NCBI GenBank assembly: GCA_905235735.1
Contig: CAJOMU010000003.1
Location: 43,101-107,100 of the forward strand
DNA length: 64,000 nucleotides
DNA from: an uncultured Synergistales bacterium
GTDB taxonomy: Bacteria; Synergistota; Synergistia; Synergistales; Aminobacteriaceae
Direction of reading: 5' to 3'
Part shown: piece by piece, positions 19,037 to 26,248 of the stretch
Position numbering within the stretch: the stretch's first letter is position 1
Layout of the letters: each line of letters begins with the position of its first letter
Made by a program: the position numbers and the translations under genes
Notes under the pieces: model-generated
What the model was told of the DNA's origin: nothing
Database searches by the model: none
Seen by the model: only the letters and a program-made list of their open reading frames with translations

Positions 19037-19127
19037 AAGAGAATGCCTCCTTAAAGATAAAAATATGAGCTGAACCTTCGCATTAAACGTAAGTATCAGC
19101 CCTCTAATGAATATATATTGCTATCCT

Positions 19128-20384
19128 TCAACATGCGCCTATATCTGTTCTGTAACGCATCCCATCGAATTTGATTCTGCTCACTGCGTCATATGCTTTC
19201 TCACGTGCACTGACTGAGTCATCACCTACAGCATTAACCGCGAGAACTCTTCCTCCTGATGTAAAATATTTTTCTCCTTCGCGTCTCGTTCCCGAATGAA
19301 ACACATGAACTCCCGATATACTCTCCGAATCACCGAAGTCAATTTCGTAACCAGTGAGATATGTGCTCGGATAACCGTTAGACGCAATGACGACACAGCA
19401 TGAAGATTTATTGCTGAACTTCACATCAACTTCATCAAGTCTTTCATCACAAACAGCAAGCATGATGTCAAATAAATCACTCTCCAATAATGGGAGTACT
19501 GCTTCTGCTTCAGGGTCTCCGAACCTGCAATTATATTCGATGACTTTCGGGCCTTCCTTCGTGAGCATGAGACCGAAATATAAACAGCCTTTGAAGGTTC
19601 TTCCTTCGTGATTCATGGCCTCAATCGTTGGGATAAATATTCGTTTCATGCATTCGTCAGCGATTTCAGGAGTGTAATAGAAGTTCGGAGCGACAACACC
19701 CATTCCGCCGGTATTAGGGCCTTTGTTGCTGTCATATGCTCTCTTGTGATCCATTGATGAGATCATAGGAACGATTGTTTTTCCGTCAGTGAAAGCGAGA
19801 ACCGTAACCTCTGGGCCTCGAAGACATTCCTCAATGAGAATTCTCTCGCCGCTCTTCCCGAATGTTTTATCTTTCATGCATGACATTATTGCGTCTCTTG
19901 CCTGCTTGAAATTTTCCGCAACAGTTACGCCTTTTCCCTTTGCGAGACCGTCAGCCTTAATCACTATGGGACAATCGGAGAGTGCTGCATACGATAATGC
20001 CTCATCAACTGAGGTGAAGATTTTGTATTTTGCGGTTGGGATATTATATTTCGTCATGAGTTCTTTGGCGAAGATTTTGCTGCTTTCAATGATTGCGGCT
20101 TTCTGGTTAGGGCCGAAACATTTTATGCCTATTGCCTCTAAACTATCGACAGCTCCGAGTGCAAGAGGGTCATCTGGTGCGACGATTGCGAAATCTATTG
20201 CGTGTGTCTTTGCGAATTCGACTATGCCTTCAATATCTTCAGCTGAAATTTTCACACACTCAGCTACTTTTGATATTCCACCATTACCTGGTAATGCGTA
20301 GAGTTTTGTGATGCGTGGGTTATGCGATACACATTCAGCGATTACGTGTTCGCGTCCACCTCCGCCGATTATCATTACGTTCAT
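19128..20384 (-). CDS. purD: Phosphoribosylamine-glycine ligase
   Basis: A 418-residue ATP-grasp ligase making GAR from phosphoribosylamine and glycine. Characteristic segments are VMIIGGGGREHVIAE at the N-terminus, LPGNGGISKVAECV, KADGLAKGKGVTV in the ATP-grasp fold, PNTGGMGVVAPN and YNCRFGDPEAEAVLP. Length is normal for PurD. The start is only 6 bp after the toxin gene stop, so the toxin-antitoxin pair is embedded in the transcription unit rather than beside it. Confidence 0.95.
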   Translation of the reverse strand: MNVMIIGGGGREHVIAECVSHNPRITKLYALPGNGGISKVAECVKISAEDIEGIVEFAKTHAIDFAIVAPDDPLALGAVDSLEAIGIKCFGPNQKAAIIESSKIFAKELMTKYNIPTAKYKIFTSVDEALSYAALSDCPIVIKADGLAKGKGVTVAENFKQARDAIMSCMKDKTFGKSGERILIEECLRGPEVTVLAFTDGKTIVPMISSMDHKRAYDSNKGPNTGGMGVVAPNFYYTPEIADECMKRIFIPTIEAMNHEGRTFKGCLYFGLMLTKEGPKVIEYNCRFGDPEAEAVLPLLESDLFDIMLAVCDERLDEVDVKFSNKSSCCVVIASNGYPSTYLTGYEIDFGDSESISGVHVFHSGTRREGEKYFTSGGRVLAVNAVGDDSVSAREKAYDAVSRIKFDGMRYRTDIGAC

Positions 20385-20390
20385 GATTGA

Positions 20391-20669
20391 TTACTTCCTT
20401 TCTGGTCTGTTATCCTCGTAATGTCCTTTACAAGAAGAAATTACGACGATACCATTTTTTTCACGATATATTATTCTGTTTTCTGAATCAATTCGCCTAC
20501 TCCACCAGCCCGAAAGATTTCCGACTAAAGGCTCAGGTTTTCCGATTCCGACACAAAGATTACGCTGAATGTCTTTGAGCAGAGAGTTAATTTTCTTCAA
20601 CGTTTTCTTGTCTTCATTCTGCCATTCAAGATATTGCTCCCAAGCCTTTGCGTCCCATAAGATATCCAT
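20391..20669 (-). CDS. yoeB: Txe/YoeB-family mRNA interferase toxin
   Basis: A 92-residue toxin closely resembling YoeB: AWEQYLEWQNEDKK at the start, then GKPEPLVGNLSGWWSRRI, and IIYR and SCKGHY at the end. The family's catalytic residues appear intact: glutamate in KPEP, arginine in NRIIY and histidine in GHY. YoeB cleaves mRNA in the ribosomal A site. The partner antitoxin lies just upstream (6 bp gap) in the usual antitoxin-first order. The pair sits between purH and purD in the same direction, which is unusual. Confidence 0.9.
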   Translation of the reverse strand: MDILWDAKAWEQYLEWQNEDKKTLKKINSLLKDIQRNLCVGIGKPEPLVGNLSGWWSRRIDSENRIIYREKNGIVVISSCKGHYEDNRPERK

Positions 20670-20675
20670 GAATTT

Positions 20676-20903
20676 TTAGACTTCTATGAGTTCATGCTTT
20701 TCGAGTTTTGCTTTTCCGCTGTCGATCTCCGAAGTAATTTCTTTGAGATATTCGAGGTTATTTTTGGAGTAGAATGGATCATTTGCGAAATTTTTTGCCA
20801 ACTGATTAAACGCCTCTGCAACGCTAATCCCCAAAGTTCTGCATATGTCTTCAATTTTTCGTTTGATGCTTGATTCAATTTCAAATGTTACGACTTCTGT
20901 CAT
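20676..20903 (-). CDS. RelB/DinJ-family antitoxin
   Basis: A 75-residue protein with the RelB/DinJ ribbon-helix-helix start (VVTFEIESSIKRKIEDICR, then LGISVAEAFNQLAKN) and a charged C-terminal tail that would wrap the toxin. RelB/DinJ antitoxins normally pair with RelE or YafQ toxins; here the partner is YoeB-like, which is usually paired with YefM. The antitoxin should repress its own promoter, but the gene is only 13 bp downstream of the coiled-coil gene, so any internal operator would lie inside that gene's 3' end. Confidence 0.85.
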   Translation of the reverse strand: MTEVVTFEIESSIKRKIEDICRTLGISVAEAFNQLAKNFANDPFYSKNNLEYLKEITSEIDSGKAKLEKHELIEV

Positions 20904-20916
20904 GATTGATTACCTC

Positions 20917-21507
20917 CTACCAATCAAAGATTTTAGAAATATGCTCATGTAGTCCTGCTAATCCTGAAACTTGGGGCTGTTCTCGTGTTTTCTTCTGCTC
21001 CTCTGAGTTTCGTAAACGTCCCTCTGCTACGGCTGCGCGTGCTGCTGCTTCACGTAGCCTTTCTTCCACAATATGTGCATGTTCCTTCGAAAGTCGAATC
21101 TTCTCTTGAGCTTTTCGCATTTCTTCAGCTTCAGTCTGATATTTGCGTTCTGCTTCCTGTCGTGTTTTTTCTTCTCGTTTCCAATTCTCATATAAAACAG
21201 CGGCTTGTTGTCGAATTTTCTCTTTCTCTTCAGCTTCAGCCTTGTATTTGCGTTCTGCTTCCTCGTGTGCTTTTTGTTCCTGCTTCAATGCCACACGAAG
21301 ACGTTCAACCTCTTCTTCAGCTTCCTTGCGTTTTTTCTCCTCTTCAGCTAAAGACTGCTTCAAGATTTCCTTCTCCTTAAAGAACTTCATCATTCTTGCC
21401 CTCTGCCTCCTAACATACATTCGGATAAATGGAAGTATTGCAGACAGCAGCACCGCTACAATAGCTTCCTTCCAGAATTTTATGAATACTTCCTTCAAAA
21501 ATTCCAT
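20917..21507 (-). CDS. Membrane-anchored coiled-coil protein of unknown function
   Basis: A 196-residue protein starting at the ATG at 21507, preceded by AAGGAA; a longer frame from a TTG at 21525 is less likely. Residues about 9-28 form one hydrophobic segment (EAIVAVLLSAILPFIRMYV), followed by basic residues, so the rest is probably cytoplasmic. From about residue 40 to 175 the sequence is a continuous Glu/Lys/Ala/Arg-rich coiled coil containing an internal repeat (AERKYKAEAEE, later AERKYQTEAEE). It abuts purH (18 bp) and the antitoxin. I recognise no family, and similarity to other coiled coils would be compositional. Confidence 0.7.
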   Translation of the reverse strand: MEFLKEVFIKFWKEAIVAVLLSAILPFIRMYVRRQRARMMKFFKEKEILKQSLAEEEKKRKEAEEEVERLRVALKQEQKAHEEAERKYKAEAEEKEKIRQQAAVLYENWKREEKTRQEAERKYQTEAEEMRKAQEKIRLSKEHAHIVEERLREAAARAAVAEGRLRNSEEQKKTREQPQVSGLAGLHEHISKIFDW

Positions 21508-21525
21508 TGCAATATTTTCCTTCAA

Positions 21526-22662
21526 TTAATGATGGAATAATCTGTGCCCCGTCATCACCATCGCAATTCCGTATTTGTTGCAGCACTCAACAACCAAATC
21601 ATCACGTATAGATCCTCCAGGCTGTGCAACATACTTCACTCCGCTTCTGTGTGCTCGTTCTATGTTATCGGGGAATGGGAAGAATGCATCACTGCCCAAC
21701 GATACGCCGCTGTTATTCGCAAGCCATTCATGACGTTCTGATTCTGAGAGAAGATTATTCTCTTCTGTCAGCATTACGTTAATCATGTTGTCGCGTTCTG
21801 GCCGTCCCATTTCCGAAGCAAACTCAAGATTCAGCACTTTGGGATGTTCACGCAATATTCGCAGATCTGCCTTATCACATGCCAGCTTCACACAATGTAA
21901 CCTCGACTGCTGACCCGCACCTACTCCTAATGTCTGTCCGTTCTTCGTCGCACATACTGAATTCGACTGCGTATATTTCAATGTAATCAGTGCGAGAATC
22001 AAATCACGTCTTGCATCTTCAGGAATATCTTTCACGCTCGTAACTGCCTCACTGAATCTCTCAGGCTCAATCACCGCTTCAGAACTCCTCGACTGCTCAA
22101 AGGTTATCCCGAATACATCTCGTGTCTCTAATCTCTCTGGCTCATATTCCGAATCTATCTTCACGACCGCATAATTCCCTTTGCGTTTGCTCTTCAGAAT
22201 CTCTAATGCTTCAGGCGTGTATGAAGGTGCAATCACTCCGTCTGATACCTCACGCTTGATGTATTCTGCCGTTATCGCATCACATTCATCACTGAGTGCT
22301 ATCCAGTCTCCAAACGATGATAGTCTGTCTGTTCCTCTAGCACGAGCATACGCACAGGCAAGTGGTGAAGAATTGATGTTGAGATTCTCATCAACGAAGA
22401 AAAGTTTGCGTTCATCATCACTCAATGGAAGACCTAACGCTGCTCCGGCTGGACTAACATGCTTGAATGATGCCGCTGATGGAAGGTGTAAGCTCTTTCG
22501 GAGTTCGCGGACTAACTGCCACGAATTTAACGCATCAAGAAAATTTATGTAACCTGGTCTGCCGTTCAATATCTCAATCGGAAGTTCTCCGTCTTTCCTC
22601 ATGAAAATTCTTGCGGGCTTCTGGTCGGGATTGCACCCATACTTCAATTCATATTCGCGCAT
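21526..22662 (-). CDS. purH: AICAR transformylase, stand-alone (PurH without cyclohydrolase domain)
   Basis: A 378-residue protein equal to the C-terminal AICAR formyltransferase half of bifunctional PurH. The catalytic Lys-His pair is in AASFKHVSPAGAALG. Other landmarks are ARARGTDRLSSFGDWIALSD, KYTQSNSVCATKNGQT and GSDAFFPFPDNIERA. It makes FAICAR using 10-formyl-tetrahydrofolate. The N-terminal MGS-like IMP cyclohydrolase domain is absent. The missing cyclisation is supplied by the PurO-like domain of the adjacent gene (3 bp upstream), so the pair restores the last two steps. Confidence 0.92.
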   Translation of the reverse strand: MREYELKYGCNPDQKPARIFMRKDGELPIEILNGRPGYINFLDALNSWQLVRELRKSLHLPSAASFKHVSPAGAALGLPLSDDERKLFFVDENLNINSSPLACAYARARGTDRLSSFGDWIALSDECDAITAEYIKREVSDGVIAPSYTPEALEILKSKRKGNYAVVKIDSEYEPERLETRDVFGITFEQSRSSEAVIEPERFSEAVTSVKDIPEDARRDLILALITLKYTQSNSVCATKNGQTLGVGAGQQSRLHCVKLACDKADLRILREHPKVLNLEFASEMGRPERDNMINVMLTEENNLLSESERHEWLANNSGVSLGSDAFFPFPDNIERAHRSGVKYVAQPGGSIRDDLVVECCNKYGIAMVMTGHRLFHH

Positions 22663-22665
22663 TCT

Positions 22666-23898
22666 TTATTCCCCCTTGTTGAATAACTTATCATGATAGC
22701 CTTTCATGTCAGGCTCATAATATCTCACATACAGCGATACTTTGTTGTCTTCATCAAGTTCATTCCACAATCCATTTGCGAAGCTCTCTATGTCATCAGA
22801 TATTTTCACTTCACGAGGTTCACCCATGAATGACGGCAGAACATCATCACGCATAACATCATGATCGTATGTGTGAATCAAATGACCGATTCCATTCTTG
22901 AACTCATACTCATAGAAATATCTTCCTGCCCTCTTCAGAATGCTTTGCTTATATCCTGAACTCGTAATTACTGCGCTGATTCTCGGTGTGTAATGAGGTG
23001 CATCGGGTTCATATTCGCGGGTACGTAATGCACTCTCGAATGTTCCTCCTGCCTTCAGTGATTCATATATCGTGTCAGTCTGGTCTCCATTCGTTACGAT
23101 TACGTTTCCTTCAAACACTCTCACAGGTGCATAAAGTATCAATGACGGATCAAATTTCGGGTCTTGTCTGGTCAGTCTGATTATGAGTTCATCACCTGAA
23201 CGTTCAAACACTCTTGCTCTGCTTGATGTGCTTCTGCCCATGATGAAGTACGCGAACATCTTCTTTCCTGAAGGCGTAACTCCCGTTATTATTCCGCGAC
23301 CTGGATACTTCATAGGCTTCACGAAAATTCTTCCGTCAATCTTCCGGCATAAGTCCTCAACTGCACGTGGCAATATTACCCATTCTGCTTGTTCCATAAC
23401 CCTGCGCTGTAATCTTTCAGGCGTATCATCATCATGAACTTCAACTGCTTTCTGTGATAATATCTCGCCTCCGTCGGGAATTTCATTCACAAGATGCACA
23501 GTCGCTCCTGTAACTTTCACTCCTGATTTCAGGACTGCCTCATGAACTTTCAATCCATAATAGCCTTTCCCGCAGAAAGACGGAATCAATGAAGGATGTA
23601 TATTAACTATCTTTGCAGTGCACTTCTCAAGGAAAGTCTTGCTGAGTATATGCATGTATCCTGCAAGAACTATAACATCAGGTTCATATCTATTCAGGCA
23701 CTCTAACAGTTCATTCTCATTCACTGCAACATATGAATCTATTCCTGCATTCTTTGCACGTTCAAGCGCATATGCATCACTCCTGCTTGAGATTACCTGA
23801 ACGATTCTTCCTGAACTCAACACACCGTTATTCTGAGCGTCAATCAATGCCTGAAGGTTTGTTCCTCCTCCTGACACAAGAACAGAAATTTTCAGCAT
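22666..23898 (-). CDS. PurN GAR transformylase fused to archaeal-type IMP cyclohydrolase PurO
   Basis: A 410-residue fusion. Residues 1-190 are PurN: ISVLVSGGGTNLQALIDA, the catalytic NIHPSLIPSF and PDGGEILSQ, using 10-formyl-THF to formylate GAR. From about residue 195 the sequence matches the PurO-type IMP cyclohydrolase pattern: KYPGRGIITGVTPSGKKMFAY, MGRSTSSRARVF, VFEGNVIVTNGDQTD, APHYTPRISAVIT. PurO, first known from archaea, closes FAICAR to IMP. It sits upstream of a PurH that lacks the cyclohydrolase half, so the functional logic is clear. The start overlaps the purM stop by 7 bp. Confidence 0.88.
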   Translation of the reverse strand: MLKISVLVSGGGTNLQALIDAQNNGVLSSGRIVQVISSRSDAYALERAKNAGIDSYVAVNENELLECLNRYEPDVIVLAGYMHILSKTFLEKCTAKIVNIHPSLIPSFCGKGYYGLKVHEAVLKSGVKVTGATVHLVNEIPDGGEILSQKAVEVHDDDTPERLQRRVMEQAEWVILPRAVEDLCRKIDGRIFVKPMKYPGRGIITGVTPSGKKMFAYFIMGRSTSSRARVFERSGDELIIRLTRQDPKFDPSLILYAPVRVFEGNVIVTNGDQTDTIYESLKAGGTFESALRTREYEPDAPHYTPRISAVITSSGYKQSILKRAGRYFYEYEFKNGIGHLIHTYDHDVMRDDVLPSFMGEPREVKISDDIESFANGLWNELDEDNKVSLYVRYYEPDMKGYHDKLFNKGE

Positions 23899-24890
23899 AG
23901 TATTATTCCTCCTTCACCTTTCACTATTTCTCCGGCCATGTATGAATCATGAATCGAATTCATCACATCGTCTGCATTATCACGGGAGACTATCAGCATC
24001 ATTCCAACTCCCATATTGAAGACGTGATACATCTCTTCACGCTCAATGTCTCCTGTCCTCATCAGAACATCAAATATTGCAGGTGTCTTTATGCTTTCAC
24101 GTTCAATCTTTGCGGCTAATCCTTTTGGCAATGCTCGCGGAATATTCTCATAAAATCCTCCGCCTGTTATGTGAGCTATCGATTTGATTTTCGAGATTAA
24201 CGGCAGAACCTCACGCACATATATTCGTGTTGGGATTAAGAGTTCATCTCCTAATGTATGTCCGAGTTCGTTGATGTATTGATTCAAATCATGATTCGCA
24301 AAAACTTTCCTTACGAGTGAAAATCCATTTGAATGCAATCCCGATGAAGGCAATGCGATAATCACATCACCTTCACATACTCTTGAAGGATCAAGTATCT
24401 TCTCACGTTCAACAATTCCAACGCAGAAACCGGCAATGTCATATTCATCTTCGGGATAGAATCCGGGCATCTCTGCTGTCTCTCCTCCGATTAATGCACA
24501 GCCGGACTGCACACAACCTTCAGAAACTCCCGAAACTATTTCAGCTACTCTCTCAGGATAATTCTTCCCAACTGCAATATAATCCAGAAAGAATAACGGA
24601 CGTGCACCCGAACATAAAACATCATTTGCGCACATGGCCACACAGTCAATTCCTACGGTGTTATGTCTGTTCATCGCAAATGCAATCTTCAGTTTCGTAC
24701 CAACACCATCAGTACCGCTCACTAAGACAGGGTGATTCAATCCCTCTGGAACTTCAAACATTCCTCCGAATCCGCCAAGTTCCGAACATACACCTTCAAT
24801 CTTTGTGCGTTCAACGTGCTTGCGCATTAAGCTGACTGCATCATATCCTGCCTGAACATTTACGCCTGCATCTTTGTAGTTATTGCTCAC
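23892..24890 (-). CDS. purM: Phosphoribosylformylglycinamidine cyclo-ligase
   Basis: A 332-residue AIR synthetase, fifth step of purine synthesis. Diagnostic stretches are YKDAGVNVQAGYDAV at the N-terminus, VSGTDGVGTKLKIAFA, GIDCVAMCANDVLCSGARP, ALIGGETAEMPGFYP and ITGGGFYENIPRAL. Length and motif order are normal. It overlaps purE by 11 bp and purN/purO by 7 bp, so translation is likely coupled. Confidence 0.95.
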   Translation of the reverse strand: MSNNYKDAGVNVQAGYDAVSLMRKHVERTKIEGVCSELGGFGGMFEVPEGLNHPVLVSGTDGVGTKLKIAFAMNRHNTVGIDCVAMCANDVLCSGARPLFFLDYIAVGKNYPERVAEIVSGVSEGCVQSGCALIGGETAEMPGFYPEDEYDIAGFCVGIVEREKILDPSRVCEGDVIIALPSSGLHSNGFSLVRKVFANHDLNQYINELGHTLGDELLIPTRIYVREVLPLISKIKSIAHITGGGFYENIPRALPKGLAAKIERESIKTPAIFDVLMRTGDIEREEMYHVFNMGVGMMLIVSRDNADDVMNSIHDSYMAGEIVKGEGGIILC

Positions 24891-25383
24891 GATTCAATTT
24901 CTCCTGTAATGATTCGTCTTTATGATTCACGTTTTCGGTCATGAGTTCGGATTCACGTTCAAGTTTCTCTGCAAGTTCATCATCACTGACCGCTAAAATT
25001 CTTGCCGCTAACCATGCTGCATTTGCTCCCCCGTCAATCGCAACACATGACACAGGAACTCCTGAAGGCATTTGTACAATCGAGAGCAGAGCATCAAGTC
25101 CGCCTAAGTCATTACTCTTCACTGGAACTCCTATAACAGGAAGACGTGTATATGACGCTAACACTCCGGCCAAGTGTGCAGCCTTACCAGCGATTGCGAT
25201 TATGACTCCGAAATTATTCCTGCGTGCATTGATTGCGAACTCACGAGCGCGTTCTGGTGTTCTATGTGCGGAGATTATATGTGCCTCGTAAGATATTCCG
25301 AGCTTCTTCAGGACGCTTATACTCTTTTCGGCAATGGCCATGTCGCTATCACTGCCGAGAATTATTGCTGTTTTCTTAGTCAT
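24880..25383 (-). CDS. purE: N5-carboxyaminoimidazole ribonucleotide mutase
   Basis: A 167-residue PurE. Motifs are ILGSDSDMAIAEKS, a SAHRTPERAREF loop with the catalytic histidine, IAIAGKAAHLAGVLAS and the VQMPSGVPVSCVAIDGGANAAWLAA stretch (described in part). No purK is seen in the window, so CAIR may come from a PurK elsewhere or the protein may act as a class II AIR carboxylase; the sequence alone does not decide. The last 25 residues are a charged tail. Its start codon overlaps the csrA stop as ATGA. Confidence 0.93.
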   Translation of the reverse strand: MTKKTAIILGSDSDMAIAEKSISVLKKLGISYEAHIISAHRTPERAREFAINARRNNFGVIIAIAGKAAHLAGVLASYTRLPVIGVPVKSNDLGGLDALLSIVQMPSGVPVSCVAIDGGANAAWLAARILAVSDDELAEKLERESELMTENVNHKDESLQEKLNREQ

Positions 25384-25661
25384 TCTTCTTCATTCAGTCT
25401 GTTACTGATGTGCACTGTTGGTATCTTTGACAATTTCGTGAATGTCGATAACGGAAGCTGAGGTGTTCTTGTTGCGATTGTCTCTGATGCGGATTTATTC
25501 TCCTTAACGATTATGTCCCACAGTTCTTTACGCCATATCTGCGTGGACTGCGGAGCATTGATGCCCAATCTCACGACATCACCCCGAACATCAATTACCA
25601 TAACCTCAATGTCTGTTCCGATTTGAATGCTCTCATTTACTCGGCGGCTTAACACTAACAT
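25380..25661 (-). CDS. csrA: CsrA post-transcriptional regulator with C-terminal extension
   Basis: A 93-residue protein. The first 60 residues are canonical CsrA: MLVLSRRVNESIQIG, then VRLGINAPQ and the RKELWDIIVKEN helix with the conserved arginine. CsrA binds GGA motifs near ribosome sites and controls flagellin and carbon metabolism. About 30 extra residues (Ser/Thr/Pro-rich, ending in NEEE) follow; most CsrA proteins end near 61-75. It abuts fliW and overlaps purE, tying this flagellar switch to the purine operon. Confidence 0.92.
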   Translation of the reverse strand: MLVLSRRVNESIQIGTDIEVMVIDVRGDVVRLGINAPQSTQIWRKELWDIIVKENKSASETIATRTPQLPLSTFTKLSKIPTVHISNRLNEEE

Positions 25662-26150
25662 TTATGCCTCGCCTCCGTTCTTGTATGCTGATGCTTTCAT
25701 CTTCTCGCGGACATCTTCGGGGAACACAATGTGTCTTATCGGATATTCTTCATTGAGTGCGATTACCTGAACAGCTTTATGTGTCTTTATGTTTATGAGA
25801 ATCGGTGCACGCAAATTCGCTGTCATGTTCCAGGGTGCGCCTTGAGGAATCGATAACACAATCAGTAATGCGAGGTCTGAAGGATTCAATGAACCTACGA
25901 GTCTGAGTTCATCTTCTGGGATTCGAGCGTTATAATCGGATTGTACTGCATCAGGTGATGTTACTGGGAGTGCAAGGTTTCCGTCTTCGATTGACTGAAG
26001 CCATTTCACTGCGTTATCATCATCGCCTGCTAATATCCATTCATGCATATTCTCGAATGCTGGTATGCCTCTGGGAAAGATTAATACGTCTTCTTCATTG
26101 TAAGATACTTCACCGAAACGATCTGTAATGACCGTCTTTATCGTTGACAT
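25662..26150 (-). CDS. fliW: Flagellar assembly factor FliW, antagonist of CsrA
   Basis: A 162-residue FliW. Family stretches include DVLIFPRGIPAFENMHEW, a central SPDAVQSDYNARIPEDEL and LSIPQGAPWNMTANLRAPILIN near residue 120. FliW binds CsrA and, alternatively, flagellin, so free flagellin levels feed back on hag mRNA translation. The fliW-csrA order with zero gap is the normal arrangement in flagellated bacteria, usually near flagellin genes; here the neighbours downstream are purine genes instead. It is the first gene of the minus-strand operon. Confidence 0.92.
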   Translation of the reverse strand: MSTIKTVITDRFGEVSYNEEDVLIFPRGIPAFENMHEWILAGDDDNAVKWLQSIEDGNLALPVTSPDAVQSDYNARIPEDELRLVGSLNPSDLALLIVLSIPQGAPWNMTANLRAPILINIKTHKAVQVIALNEEYPIRHIVFPEDVREKMKASAYKNGGEA

Positions 26151-26166
26151 TCTATATCACATGCCT

Positions 26167-26197
26167 TTGACTTTATTTTTTATCTGCGCATTATAAT
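26167..26197 (+). promoter_or_regulatory. Sigma70-type promoter for the TPR protein gene
   Basis: TTGACT (26167-26172) and TATAAT (26192-26197), 19 bp apart (18 if the -35 is shifted by one), lie 50 bp before the start codon. The -10 box overlaps a palindromic ATTATAAT, so it may also serve the divergent fliW operon. Confidence 0.5.
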
Positions 26198-26248
26198 AAC
26201 AGGTTGTGTTATGATTGCGAAGTTTTCGAAATGAGGTGAGTGTTCAAA

